Below, piece after piece: positions 1 to 11,742 of a stretch of DNA of 64,000 nt (within the stretch, counting starts at the first letter, position 1; every line of letters begins with the position of its first letter). The position numbers and the translations under genes are program-made. This DNA is from Halomonas sp. GTDB taxonomy: Bacteria > Pseudomonadota > Gammaproteobacteria > Pseudomonadales > Halomonadaceae. Location of the stretch: positions 1-64,000 of the forward strand of contig NZ_JAJUFQ010000004.1 in the NCBI RefSeq assembly GCF_029263665.1, written 5' to 3'. The notes beneath the pieces were generated by a model. That model had not been told where the DNA came from. It saw nothing but the letters and a program-made list of their open reading frames with translations, and did no database searches.

Positions 1-165
1 GGCCACGCCTTTTTCCTTGAGGCGAACCGCTTCTTCCACGGCGATCTCACAGAAGGGGTTCATGGCCATCTTGACGTTGGTGAGATCGACGTCGGAATGA
101 TCCGGCTTGACCCGGATCTTGACGTTGTAATCGATGACGCGTTTGACCGCGACGAGTACTTTCAT
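1..165 (-). CDS. etfB: Electron transfer flavoprotein beta subunit (N-terminal part, truncated by window edge)
   Basis: Reverse-strand translation begins [53 protein letters not shown], typical EtfB N-terminus; divergent from ETF-QO. Confidence 0.93.
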   Translation of the reverse strand, partial: MKVLVAVKRVIDYNVKIRVKPDHSDVDLTNVKMAMNPFCEIAVEEAVRLKEKGVA

Positions 166-629
166 AGTGTCCTCGCTTGGTTCACCGGTGGAACCGGGGT
201 TCTTGTAACCGATGTGACTTACCGATATATAACTTTTTGTCATGCCACTAGACGCATTAAGTCAAGCGTTTGATAGGCATCGTAGAAGCACTTTCAATTT
301 GCCACAGCCTGGCCTCTGGCAACAATCCTTTCTGTCCATCATCAAGGCTGCCTTCAGCAGGCCGCCTTTCTCAAGACCTCTCATCAGCCCCCTTCCACCA
401 GGGCCGTGCTCAATGGGCCGCTGCTCGATGGATTCTGAACAAAACTCCTGATCATTACTTTCAGAGGCGCCTGGCATCAAACAGCCATCGAAAGGATGGC
501 TAGGCAACGGTATTATGCCTATCATGGGTCACATGTAGAAGCAAACGACCGTTTTAAATTACTCGACGTTGGTGGTAAGGACCGACCAATCAGCGTCCTG
601 ACTAGCCCCTGCGAGGAGGACAGCATTCA

Positions 630-2297
630 ATGACAGAACAAATAGAACGCGACACTATGGAATTCGATGTCGTTATCGTTGGAGCCGGCCCTTCCGGCCT
701 GGCGGCGGCTTGCCGATTGATGCAGCAAGCCAACGAAGCTGAGCAGGAACTGACCGTATGTGTCGTGGAAAAAGGCTCGGAGGTAGGCGCTCATATTCTG
801 TCAGGTGCCATCCTTGAGCCCCGCGCCTTGTTCGAGCTTTTCCCCGATTGGGAAGCGCGTGGCGCCCCCCTGACCACTCCAGCGGTTCGTGACGAACTCT
901 ATCTGCTCAAGGATGCCGAAAAGGCCCAGAAACTGCCCAATGCTCTGGTGCCCAAGAGCATGCACAACACAGGCGGCGATATCACCCGCTACGTGATCAG
1001 TGCTGGTAACTTGTGTCGCTGGCTGGCAGAACAGGCCGAAAGCCTGGGTGTCGAGGTCTTTCCCGGTTTCGCTGCCCAGGAAGTCATCATCGAGGATGAC
1101 GTGGTGCGCGGTATTCTGATTGGTGACATGGGCGTAGGCGCCGACGGCCAGCCCAAGGACAGCCATATGCCTGGCATGGAACTGCGAGCCAAGTACACGC
1201 TGTTCGCCGAGGGTGCTCGTGGCCATCTGGGCAAGCGTCTGATCAAGCACTACGGACTCGATGCCGGCAAGGACCCTCAGCACTATGGCATTGGCCTCAA
1301 GGAGCTATGGGATGTCCCTGCTGACAAGCATGAGCCCGGCCTGATCTTGCATGGCTCCGGCTGGCCGTTGGACAAGCATACGCATGGCGGCTGGTTCCTG
1401 TATCACGCGGAGAATCAACAGGTTGTCGTTGGCCTGATCATGGATCTGGCCTATCAGAACCCCTGGCTGTCGCCCTTCGATGAATTCCAGCGCATGAAGC
1501 ACCATCCTGTCCTCAAACAGCACCTGGAGGATGGTAAGCGTGTGGCCTATGGCGCACGCGCCGTAGTCAAGGGCGGCATCAATAGCCTACCGAAGATGAC
1601 TTTCCCCGGAGGTCTGCTGATCGGCTGTGATGCCGGCACCCTGAACTTCGCCAAGATCAAGGGCATCCATACTGCGATGAAGTCTGGCCTGGTCGCGGCA
1701 GAGAGCGTTTTCGAGGCCATCAAGGCTGGCGATGAAGGCGGCCAGGAACTGACCGACTTTACTACCCGGTGGGAAGCCAGCTGGGCCTGCAAGGAGCTTC
1801 AGGAAAGTGCCAGCTTTGGTCCGGCGATTCACAAGTATGGCACCGTCGGCGGTGGCGCATACAACTTCCTTGATCAATTGCTTGGCGGGAAACTGCCTAC
1901 CGTGCATGACACTCAGCCGGACTTCGCGACGCTCAAGCCGGCATCGGAGTGTGAGAAGATCGAGTATCCCAAGCCCGACGGCAAGATCTCCTTCGACAAG
2001 GCTTCTTCCGTGTTTCTGTCGAATACCAATCACGAAGAAGATCAGCCATGCCATCTGCGCCTGGCCAATGCCGAGATTCCGATCCGCGACAATCTACCCA
2101 AATACGCCGAGCCTGCCCAGCGATACTGCCCAGCGGGCGTCTACGAGGTGGTCGAGGATGATCAGGGACAACCCAAGTTCCAGATCAACTTCCAGAACTG
2201 TGTCCACTGCAAGACCTGCGACATCAAGGACCCGGCACAGAACATCACCTGGGTTGCCCCGGAAGGCGGAGGTGGCCCCAATTATCCCAATATGTAA
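630..2297 (+). CDS. Electron transfer flavoprotein-ubiquinone oxidoreductase
   Basis: 555 aa; GAGPSGLAAACRL FAD motif; C-terminal NCVHCKTCDIKDPAQNITWVAPEGGGGPNYPNM 4Fe-4S signature. Confidence 0.97.
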   Translation: MTEQIERDTMEFDVVIVGAGPSGLAAACRLMQQANEAEQELTVCVVEKGSEVGAHILSGAILEPRALFELFPDWEARGAPLTTPAVRDELYLLKDAEKAQKLPNALVPKSMHNTGGDITRYVISAGNLCRWLAEQAESLGVEVFPGFAAQEVIIEDDVVRGILIGDMGVGADGQPKDSHMPGMELRAKYTLFAEGARGHLGKRLIKHYGLDAGKDPQHYGIGLKELWDVPADKHEPGLILHGSGWPLDKHTHGGWFLYHAENQQVVVGLIMDLAYQNPWLSPFDEFQRMKHHPVLKQHLEDGKRVAYGARAVVKGGINSLPKMTFPGGLLIGCDAGTLNFAKIKGIHTAMKSGLVAAESVFEAIKAGDEGGQELTDFTTRWEASWACKELQESASFGPAIHKYGTVGGGAYNFLDQLLGGKLPTVHDTQPDFATLKPASECEKIEYPKPDGKISFDKASSVFLSNTNHEEDQPCHLRLANAEIPIRDNLPKYAEPAQRYCPAGVYEVVEDDQGQPKFQINFQNCVHCKTCDIKDPAQNITWVAPEGGGGPNYPNM

Positions 2298-2337
2298 GAG
2301 CTAGCCCAACATGTAGGCAATCCATGTGGCTATTGTG

Positions 2338-2362
2338 CGGGTCAGGCTTTCAGTCTGACCCG
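2338..2362 (+). terminator. Putative intrinsic terminator after ETF-QO
   Basis: cgggtcag...ctgacccg 8-bp stem followed by T-rich tattattt. Confidence 0.6.
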
Positions 2363-2608
2363 TATTATTTCGGCTCTACGTGCGATCTAGCAAAGCTTTC
2401 ATAACCATAAAGCATAAAATGACACTTGAGTTATTCCACTTCAACCCCGATAGTATGCCCGCGAACTACCCGCTACCCTGACACCGGTTTCTTCGCCACC
2501 TATTCCTGGATAGATACTACCTCAGGCCAGATACTGTTTTGCCCTGCATCATCGGAACTGCCCATGGTGAGTCAGGGCCGTTTCCTTTGCTCAGCTCTCG
2601 GAGGCTTC

Positions 2609-3835
2609 ATGACCCACACCCGCCAAATACTGCTGGCGTTGATACTGGGTGTCGCAGCTGGAGGCGCCATCAACCTGCTGGTGCCACAATGGGTGCCACT
2701 GGTCGATCACCATATCCTCGCCCCTGCCGGCCAAGTATTCCTGCGCCTGCTGCAATTCATTGTGGTGCCGATGGTGTTTTGTGCTCTGGTGCTGAGCTTC
2801 ACTCAGGTAGAGCGCGATGAACATGTGACGCACTATGCCGGCAAGCTGCTGGTGCTGTATATCATCACCAGTGCGGTGGCACTCGCCATCGGCATGGCTG
2901 TGGCAGCGTGGCTGACACCTGGCCTGGGTCTCGGCGATGTGGGCCAAGTCAGTATCGAGGCCAAGGAGCCAGTACCGCTGAGCCAATGGCTGGTCGGGCT
3001 GGTTCCCAGAAACCCTTTTGAGGCCCTGGCGGACGCCAACTTGCTGCAGATCATTATCGCGGCGGCTCTTGTGGGGATCGCTGCACGCCAGCTCCCCGAG
3101 CAGAGTCAGGCCTTCATCAAGACGCTGGAGAGTGGTTACCACATCACGCTCAAGATATTGTCGATGGTGCTGAAGCTAGCGCCGATCGGTGTCTTTGCCT
3201 TGATTGCATCAGTGGTTGCCAGCCAAGGACTGGAGCTATTGATCAAGCTCGGTCTCTATGTCTTCGGCCTGCTGCTGGCACTTGGCGGCATGGCACTATT
3301 CTACCTGGCCGTACTGGCCCTGGCAGGCGCTCGCCCCGGTGCTTATCTGAGACACTTCAGCGAATCACTCAGCTTTGCGCTAGGCACGGCAAGCTCCAAT
3401 GCGGCCCTGCCCATCGCGCTGAAAAATGCTGCAGCTTATGGTGCGCCTCATCAGCTGAGCGCCTTCGCCCTGCCGTTCGGTACCGCATTGAAGCGCGACG
3501 GGGCTGCCGTGTTGCAGGGGTTCAATGCCCTGTTTGTCGCTCAACTGTTCGGCGTTGATGTCACGCTCCCGCTGGTGATCACCATCTTCGCCACAGGACT
3601 CCTGGTATCATTCTCGACCGCGGGTGTTCCCGGTGCGGGCCTGGTGGCAATGAGCACGGTACTTTCTGCGGCAGGACTGCCATTGGAAGGTGTCGCCGTC
3701 GTGGCAGGCGTTGACCGTTTCACGGATGGTTTTCGTACTGCACTAAACGTGATGGGCAATACGGCCAATGCTATGTTATTGGCCCGCGTCCAGCATGAGC
3801 CCGAGCGACAAGCCGCAAAACCGGAACATTCATGA
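2609..3835 (+). CDS. Dicarboxylate/amino acid:cation (Na+/H+) symporter, DAACS family
   Basis: Start reassigned to MTHTRQILLALILGVAAGG with upstream ggagg; GTASSNAALPIAL and FSTAGVPGAG motifs. Confidence 0.9.
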   Translation: MTHTRQILLALILGVAAGGAINLLVPQWVPLVDHHILAPAGQVFLRLLQFIVVPMVFCALVLSFTQVERDEHVTHYAGKLLVLYIITSAVALAIGMAVAAWLTPGLGLGDVGQVSIEAKEPVPLSQWLVGLVPRNPFEALADANLLQIIIAAALVGIAARQLPEQSQAFIKTLESGYHITLKILSMVLKLAPIGVFALIASVVASQGLELLIKLGLYVFGLLLALGGMALFYLAVLALAGARPGAYLRHFSESLSFALGTASSNAALPIALKNAAAYGAPHQLSAFALPFGTALKRDGAAVLQGFNALFVAQLFGVDVTLPLVITIFATGLLVSFSTAGVPGAGLVAMSTVLSAAGLPLEGVAVVAGVDRFTDGFRTALNVMGNTANAMLLARVQHEPERQAAKPEHS

Positions 3836-3903
3836 CCAGCAGTGACAGCGCCTGCATGACATGGCGGCCAGGGATCAGTTTCTCCGGCCGCCAACCGCAT
3901 CAA

Positions 3904-3954
3904 GCAACTCTAGAACTGAAGCAACTCTGGAACTGAAGTATCTCTAGAGTTGAA
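3904..3954. repeat. 17-bp x 3 degenerate tandem repeat
   Basis: GCAACTCTAGAACTGAA / GCAACTCTGGAACTGAA / GTATCTCTAGAGTTGAA, head-to-tail. Confidence 0.85.
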
Positions 3955-3974
3955 AGCGCTCAGGAGCGGCCTGG

Positions 3975-4790
3975 CTAACCCAACTCAGCAGGCCTTGCAG
4001 GATCACTGCACCACTCGCTCCATGAGCCGACATACAAGCGCGGAAGTGGACGCCCCGCCACCTCATAAGCGAGCAGGTTATGGCAGGCTGTGACGCCTGA
4101 GCCGCAGTAGGCGATCACTTCATCGGCAACAGGCAACTCCCGGTCCAGCTGAGCCGGTTCCTTGAAGCAACCATCCACAAGGTTCTCCGAGCAAGGGCGA
4201 TTAACAGCACCGGGAATGTGGCCCGGGCGGGGGTCCAGAGGCTCCACCTCGCCACGGAAACGCTCACCGGCACGCGCATCCACCTTGAGCGCGGTACTTT
4301 GTGCTACATCACCCAAGGCAATCAGACCCGCATCATTGAACCGTGGTTGCCAAGCAGATGGTTCTGGTTGGGGGGCATCCCCGCTTTGCAGCTCTCCTCC
4401 ACTGGCCGTCCATGCTGCCAGGCCGCCATCGAGAAGGCGTACCGCCGGATGCCCGGCCCAATGTGCCAGCATCCACCATGCCCGGGCAGCAGCCAGCTGC
4501 CCCCCCATGTCGTCAAGCACCACGACAGGACGCTCCGGGCTCAGCCCCAGGCGACGCAACGTGGCAGAAAAGGCCATCTTGCTCGGCAAGGGATGGCGAC
4601 CACCTCCTTCCTTTGCGGAAAGATCCTCATCCAGGCTCAGGTAATGACTGCCAGGAATATGACCTTGACGCCATAGCGCGTGCCCTTCGCCAGGGTCCGT
4701 CAAGCGGAAACGACAATCCAGCACCAGAGGAGGATGAGCACTGGCCAAGGCATCACGCAGCTCGGCAGCTTGAATCAGCGGGAATGACAT
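3975..4790 (-). CDS. sseA: Sulfurtransferase (3-mercaptopyruvate sulfurtransferase/rhodanese tandem-domain type)
   Basis: Two rhodanese domains; active-site loop YCGSGVTACHNLLA. Confidence 0.9.
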   Translation of the reverse strand: MSFPLIQAAELRDALASAHPPLVLDCRFRLTDPGEGHALWRQGHIPGSHYLSLDEDLSAKEGGGRHPLPSKMAFSATLRRLGLSPERPVVVLDDMGGQLAAARAWWMLAHWAGHPAVRLLDGGLAAWTASGGELQSGDAPQPEPSAWQPRFNDAGLIALGDVAQSTALKVDARAGERFRGEVEPLDPRPGHIPGAVNRPCSENLVDGCFKEPAQLDRELPVADEVIAYCGSGVTACHNLLAYEVAGRPLPRLYVGSWSEWCSDPARPAELG

Positions 4791-4943
4791 GGAAACTCCT
4801 GATTATCACGAGACGCAATTTCGAGCGCTGCCTCAGAGTATGCACTAACTCAGCATATGACTAGCCAGAACAAGGGCCAAGCCCAAAGCGGAAACAGGCC
4901 AGGCCAGGACATGAACCAGGCCTGGATGAAAGCCAAAAACAAA

Positions 4944-7145
4944 CTACAGCGCCAGGCGTTCGATCGGCGCACGTCGGGCAATAAGGCGCCGCTTGCCAGC
5001 ATGGTCGAACAGCACTTCGATCACTGGATTGGCGGGATCCCCTTCAACAACGCTGACTTCCCCCTCCCCGAATACGCCATGACGTACCCGTTCGCCAACA
5101 CTGAAATCCACCTCGGGAGGCTGCATGCCATTCGAGTGTTGTCCAGGTAAAGCCTCGACGGCCAGCTCACGACCAATGGCAGCCAGATAGCGTTCCACCA
5201 ATTGGGGGCGAGTGACTTTCAATGCCTCGCAGGAGGAAGCAGACGGCGCCAGGGCCCTGGCCACATTCATCGCATCGGTGACCGCGGTTTCCGCCAGGAA
5301 ACGACTGGGGCGGTGTTCGCCAAGGTCATGCATGACGACCAGCCGCTCTATGGCTCGAGTGATGGCGACATAGTAAAGGCGCCGCTCCTGCTCCAGGCGT
5401 TCTGCATCCAGAGGGTTGTCACGACTGTAATGCGGAAAGTCCTCTTCATTCACGGCCCCGACCACCACAAGCGGCCACTCCAGGCCCTTGGCACCGTGCA
5501 CGGTGCTGATCAACACACCATCATCACTGCTTTCCACCGGACGCCGAAGCTGTTCGATGAACGCCGCCAGGTCCCCCACTTCCCTCGCCTGCTCGATCAG
5601 CACATCAAGCAGGCGAATATCCTCTTCCCCCTTGTCCCGTCGCACAGCCGCACGCTTGAGCACCTTTTCAGCCTCGACTTCATTCACCACGTGCTGGAGC
5701 AAGGCGTCCGGGCGCAAACGAGCCAACTTGGGCAGCTCGCAAAGCAGTGCCCAACGCTTCTTCAGCGTGCGTTTCTGATGGGGCTTGAGGCGATTCAGCA
5801 GTGGGTCATTGGATGCCGGCCAGCGCTGCACTTCCGCCAGGTGCAGTGTCAATGCCGCCAGGATCTCGCGCGGCACGAAGCAGGTCGGTTGGGAAAACAC
5901 CAGCAACAAATGGGCGGGATCACGCAATCCTGCTGGCTCCAATGCCAATGACAGATATCCCGCCAACGCTTCGACAAGAGGAAGGCGGAACACGAAACGA
6001 TCCTCCCTGGCCATGCGGAAAGGTATGCCCTCCCGCAGCAGTGCCAATTGCATGGGCACCGACAGCGTCCAACTGCGCACCAGCAAACAGACCTCATCCA
6101 GCCTTCGCCCTTCCTGCTGCCAGTCGGCCAAGGTTTCGAGAAGAGCACTATTGCCGCGCTTGAGCATTACCTGAGTATCGGGATTGCTTTCGGCTGCCAC
6201 GCATAACTGACTCGCCCGGCGTCGGTTGGCCGAAATGGCATGGTTGGAGGCCAGGGCCAATGCGTGCCCATAGCGGAAAGTCGTGGACAGTGGGTAGTCA
6301 CGTCCCTTCCCGAAAATCCGGGTGAAGGTATCGAGCATGGCATCAGGGTGAGCACCCCGCCATTCATAGATGCACTGATTGGCATCGCCAACTGCCATTA
6401 CTGACGCGGTACAACCGGTTTCGGAGCCCGTCAGCACCGCAAGCAAGCGTTGCTGGACAGCGTTGATATCCTGGTATTCGTCGATAATGACGTGGTCAAG
6501 AAACCCCTGGACCCGGCGACACAATCCACTATCAGACTCCAGGGCTTTGAGTGGCCGATAAAGCAGATCGGAATAGGTCATCACCCGATGGTCGGCCATC
6601 AGCGCTTCAACCCGGTGGTAGGCCTCGACGAAATGGTCGGTTCCCTCCCCCAGCGCCAGGCGCTCGTAGAGCAACGCGGGGTCTTCCACTTCCGCTTTGA
6701 CCAGGCTACAGAAATGGGCCAGTTCTTCCAGACGATCGCTCTCCAGGGCGCTATCCCGATCATCCTCCTGCCCAGTCAGGGTTTCGATGGTTGCCTGGCG
6801 CAATAGACGCTCCAGTTGCCAGTCAGCTGTCAGCAACTGACGCGCTTCCAGTGCGCCCCAACGGGTCAGGCTTTGGCTCAGTCGATGACCTAAAGAGTGG
6901 AAGGTGCGTACATCGGGAAGCTCGGCGCCAGCAGGAGCCATAAGGGAAAGTCGCCGCTGAAAATCCTCGCGGGCACTGCGATTGAACATCAACACCATGA
7001 TGCGGCGGGAAGAGACTCCCTGCTCCAGCAGTTGCAGCACACGGGCCACCAGTGTCGTGGTTTTGCCGGCTCCGGCTACTGCAGCAACTCGGGCATGACC
7101 GCTCCCGTGCATGACAACGGCATGCTGCTCAGCGGTCAACTTCAT
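4944..7145 (-). CDS. UvrD/Rep family ATP-dependent DNA helicase
   Basis: VAAVAGAGKTTTLVARV Walker A, VIIDEYQDINAVQ, STVHGAKGLEWPLVVV, RRLYYVAITRA motifs. Confidence 0.92.
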   Translation of the reverse strand: MKLTAEQHAVVMHGSGHARVAAVAGAGKTTTLVARVLQLLEQGVSSRRIMVLMFNRSAREDFQRRLSLMAPAGAELPDVRTFHSLGHRLSQSLTRWGALEARQLLTADWQLERLLRQATIETLTGQEDDRDSALESDRLEELAHFCSLVKAEVEDPALLYERLALGEGTDHFVEAYHRVEALMADHRVMTYSDLLYRPLKALESDSGLCRRVQGFLDHVIIDEYQDINAVQQRLLAVLTGSETGCTASVMAVGDANQCIYEWRGAHPDAMLDTFTRIFGKGRDYPLSTTFRYGHALALASNHAISANRRRASQLCVAAESNPDTQVMLKRGNSALLETLADWQQEGRRLDEVCLLVRSWTLSVPMQLALLREGIPFRMAREDRFVFRLPLVEALAGYLSLALEPAGLRDPAHLLLVFSQPTCFVPREILAALTLHLAEVQRWPASNDPLLNRLKPHQKRTLKKRWALLCELPKLARLRPDALLQHVVNEVEAEKVLKRAAVRRDKGEEDIRLLDVLIEQAREVGDLAAFIEQLRRPVESSDDGVLISTVHGAKGLEWPLVVVGAVNEEDFPHYSRDNPLDAERLEQERRLYYVAITRAIERLVVMHDLGEHRPSRFLAETAVTDAMNVARALAPSASSCEALKVTRPQLVERYLAAIGRELAVEALPGQHSNGMQPPEVDFSVGERVRHGVFGEGEVSVVEGDPANPVIEVLFDHAGKRRLIARRAPIERLAL

Positions 7146-7780
7146 GCATTACCCTCACTGCCGTCCTCTTCACCGGGGGCAATGTCGTCCAGGTATCCCA
7201 GTGGCTGCCAGATGCCCGCACTATGTATCCCGAAACTATCACCTTGCTGCTGACCCTGTTCTACCAGTTGGTAGAACACATTACGCCCCAGTCGAGCTGC
7301 CAAGCCCAGACGCAGATTGACCTCGGGCACACTGTCACCAGATGGTGTCCGGGACAGGATCAGGTGATGCTCGCGACCAAGCGCGATGCGCTCGCCGACA
7401 TTGGTGGTCAACCACCAGGTGCCAACTGGCCTTTGCTGTCCTGCGCTGCTTTTCTCATCAAGGTCAGGCTCATCAAGATCAGGCTCACCTGCATCTCCCT
7501 TGAACTCGGCAGACACGACAATGAAGGCGCAATCCTCGACCTGGATGCGCCACTTCTCCACCGGCGTCACCAGGTAATAGTCGCCATCGTCTTCACGTCG
7601 CAGGATACGGGCAAACAATTGCACCAGTTCATGGCGGACCATGGGCGTACCTTCATGAACCCAGCACCCATCATGCTGGATGACCAGATCCATGTCCCCT
7701 GAAAACCGAGGGTTCCAGTGTTCCACTGGAGGTCGATCGGCCAGAGGCGATACACCAGAAAGAATTCTATCAAGATGCAT
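7142..7780 (-). CDS. DUF1285 family protein
   Basis: MHLDRILSG...PPVEHWNPRFSGDMDLVIQHDGCWVHEGTPMVRHELVQLFARILRREDDGDYYLVTPVEKWRI pattern; start chosen inside the longer ORF. Confidence 0.75.
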   Translation of the reverse strand: MHLDRILSGVSPLADRPPVEHWNPRFSGDMDLVIQHDGCWVHEGTPMVRHELVQLFARILRREDDGDYYLVTPVEKWRIQVEDCAFIVVSAEFKGDAGEPDLDEPDLDEKSSAGQQRPVGTWWLTTNVGERIALGREHHLILSRTPSGDSVPEVNLRLGLAARLGRNVFYQLVEQGQQQGDSFGIHSAGIWQPLGYLDDIAPGEEDGSEGNA

Positions 7781-7861
7781 GCTTGCTGCTCCTGAGAATG
7801 GCCGCTCCAGGGCATGTGTTCTTGCAGGTACCTGGCACACCACGGGCATCAGCCCTGGCAA

Positions 7862-8722
7862 CTAGTTGACAAACCCTGCATCCATCAGCGCCTGACGCAC
7901 TTCGTCATCAACTTGAGGGGCCGCAGCACGGAACAACCGGTGGAAGTTGGCCGTCGTCTGCAGCGCCACCTCTTCCACACTGATGTTGCGCTCCCTGGCG
8001 ATGCACTCGGCCACCTCGACCACCCATGCCGGCTCATTCGGCTTGCCACGGTATGGTACAGGGGCCAGGTAGGGGCTGTCGGTCTCGATCAGCATGCGAT
8101 CCAAGGGAACCCGACGAGCCACTTCCCTCAGTGATTCTGCATTGCGGAATGTGACGATACCCGCCAAGGAGATGTAGAAGCCCAGACGCACGGCCTCCCG
8201 TGCCATGTCGAGATCTTCAGTGAAGCAGTGCAATACTCCACCTACCGCGGGATCGCCATGCTCACGAATCAGCGCCAGGGTTTCTTCCTTGGCCGCCCGA
8301 GTATGCACAATAACGGGCAAACCTAGCTCAGTTGAAGCCTTGAGATGGCAAATGAAGCGCTCACGCTGAACATCACGAGGCACACTGTCGTAATGGTAAT
8401 CGAGACCACATTCACCAATGGCCACGGCCTCATGCTCCTTGGCACACATCACGATGTCCTCGACAGAGGGCTCATCCTCGAGCTCCTGCAGAGGGTGCAC
8501 GCCTGCAGAGATCACGACATCAGCATGCTGGTCACGAATGCGGGCCAGGCCCGGAACACCATCCAGGCTCACACTGACAGCAAGAAATTGCCTGACCCCA
8601 CGGGCACGCGCCACATCCAGAGCGACAGACAGGTCGCCACCATGAGTGTCGGCCGACAGCCGATCCAGATGGCAGTGGGAATCGACGAATGGGATTTCAA
8701 CACTCGGATTCTCGATATTCAT
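7862..8722 (-). CDS. tatD: TatD family hydrolase
   Basis: FVDSHCHLDRL, GVHP, GECGLDYHY, HTRAA, ETDSPYLAPVPYRGKPNEP motifs. Confidence 0.95.
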   Translation of the reverse strand: MNIENPSVEIPFVDSHCHLDRLSADTHGGDLSVALDVARARGVRQFLAVSVSLDGVPGLARIRDQHADVVISAGVHPLQELEDEPSVEDIVMCAKEHEAVAIGECGLDYHYDSVPRDVQRERFICHLKASTELGLPVIVHTRAAKEETLALIREHGDPAVGGVLHCFTEDLDMAREAVRLGFYISLAGIVTFRNAESLREVARRVPLDRMLIETDSPYLAPVPYRGKPNEPAWVVEVAECIARERNISVEEVALQTTANFHRLFRAAAPQVDDEVRQALMDAGFVN

Positions 8723-8760
8723 TGAAACTCTCTTTCGAAGCTCTCTCTCGAAACACGCTT
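8722..8760. repeat. 13-bp x 3 degenerate tandem repeat at the tatD start
   Basis: TTGAAACTCTCTT / TCGAAGCTCTCTC / TCGAAACACGCTT, contiguous. Confidence 0.75.
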
Positions 8761-8864
8761 TCACGCTCTACATTCGCAGTCTGTGCTGGTTTGGCTTTAG
8801 GCTGTGCTGCTTCTCAAGCACCGGCACCAGAAGCTGGCTCAATCAATCATCCTGCAGCAGCTTG

Positions 8865-10603
<1,739 letters not shown>

Positions 10604-10617
10604 TCAGGATAACTGCT

Positions 10618-11628
10618 CTAGCGCTTGAGAATATAGCGTCGCACAGCCTCATTATGCTCGCGCAATGTGCGAGAAAAATGGTGCGTTCCAGTCCCGTCAC
10701 CTTTGGCAACAAAATACAGTGTCTCTCCCTCGGCAGGATGCATCGCCGCTTCCAGCGAAGCCTTTCCAGGCAGAGCGATGGGAGTCGGAGGTAACCCCTC
10801 GATGACATAGGTGTTATAGGGTGTTTTCTTGCGCAGATCGGCACGCGTGATATTGCCGTCATAACGGTCGCCCATGCCATAGATCACCGTAGGATCCGTC
10901 TGCAGACGCATGCCACGTTCAAGACGACGTACGAACACACCCGCAATTTCGCGACGCTCCTGGGGGGCACCGGTCTCCTTCTCGATCAGCGAGGCCATGA
11001 TCAGGGCCTCGTAGGGCGTCTCGTAGGGAAGCCCCTCGTCACGCTTCGCCCACGCATCGTCAAGCAGCCTGTCCATGCGGCGCAAGGACTGACTCAGAAT
11101 CTGCTCGTCGCTGACACCCTTGTGGTAGGTATATGTATCGGGGAAAAAGCGGCCTTCTGGATGCTCATCTTCATACCCCAGCTCTGCCATCAAGTCTTCA
11201 TCAGACATGTCGGCTGTATCGTGGGAAAGTTTTTCCGCATCATCCAGCACAGCGCGCATCTGCTTGAAGCTCCAGCCCTCGGGAATGGTCACTTTGTAGG
11301 TGACGACATCACCGCTGTTGAGCTTATCCAACACATCCAGCCCACTCATTTCTGGCTGCAGCATGTACTCTCCCGGCTTCAGGGAGTGGACTCGTTGGGG
11401 CTCAATGCGGGCCAGCAGCTTGAATGCCCAGCTATCGGAAAGAATTCCACGGGACTCGAGTTCTGCTATCACCCGGTTGAAGCCAGCCCCCTGAGGGACT
11501 TCATAAATGATCTGCTCATCAACGGCGATAGGGGCTTCGAGCTTGACCTGCCAAAAACGATATCCCGTATAAGCGGCGAATAACGCTAGAACGACCAACA
11601 CCACCAGAGCCTTGAGCACTGTGCGCAT
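10618..11628 (-). CDS. mltG: Endolytic transglycosylase MltG (YceG-like)
   Basis: N-terminal TM segment; MASLIEKETGAPQERREIAGVFVRRLERGMRLQTDPTVIYG; PTPIALPGKASLEAAMHP. Confidence 0.95.
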   Translation of the reverse strand: MRTVLKALVVLVVLALFAAYTGYRFWQVKLEAPIAVDEQIIYEVPQGAGFNRVIAELESRGILSDSWAFKLLARIEPQRVHSLKPGEYMLQPEMSGLDVLDKLNSGDVVTYKVTIPEGWSFKQMRAVLDDAEKLSHDTADMSDEDLMAELGYEDEHPEGRFFPDTYTYHKGVSDEQILSQSLRRMDRLLDDAWAKRDEGLPYETPYEALIMASLIEKETGAPQERREIAGVFVRRLERGMRLQTDPTVIYGMGDRYDGNITRADLRKKTPYNTYVIEGLPPTPIALPGKASLEAAMHPAEGETLYFVAKGDGTGTHHFSRTLREHNEAVRRYILKR

Positions 11629-11639
11629 GATATTTCCTC

Positions 11640-11669
11640 AGGTCCTTCGTTCAGAGGTCCTTTGCAAGG
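11640..11669. repeat. 15-bp x 2 tandem repeat upstream of mltG
   Basis: AGGTCCTTCGTTCAG / AGGTCCTTTGCAAGG. Confidence 0.5.
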
Positions 11670-11702
11670 AACCGCTGCAAGACGGCCTCATACAAGCCAG
11701 GA

Positions 11703-11742
11703 CTTTTACAGATCAACAAGATCTTTTACCGATCAAATAGCT
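11703..11742. repeat. 20-bp x 2 tandem repeat overlapping the pabC stop
   Basis: CTTTTACAGATCAACAAGAT / CTTTTACCGATCAAATAGCT. Confidence 0.6.

Noticed and set aside
242-525. Short overlapping ORFs on both strands in the etfB/ETF-QO divergent spacer
   Set aside because: No homology pattern, no Shine-Dalgarno and mutually overlapping; most likely non-coding promoter region.
4857-5150. 97-aa plus ORF overlapping the UvrD helicase 3' end
   Set aside because: Mostly antisense to the helicase coding sequence; N-terminal part lies in a spacer with no RBS or motif.
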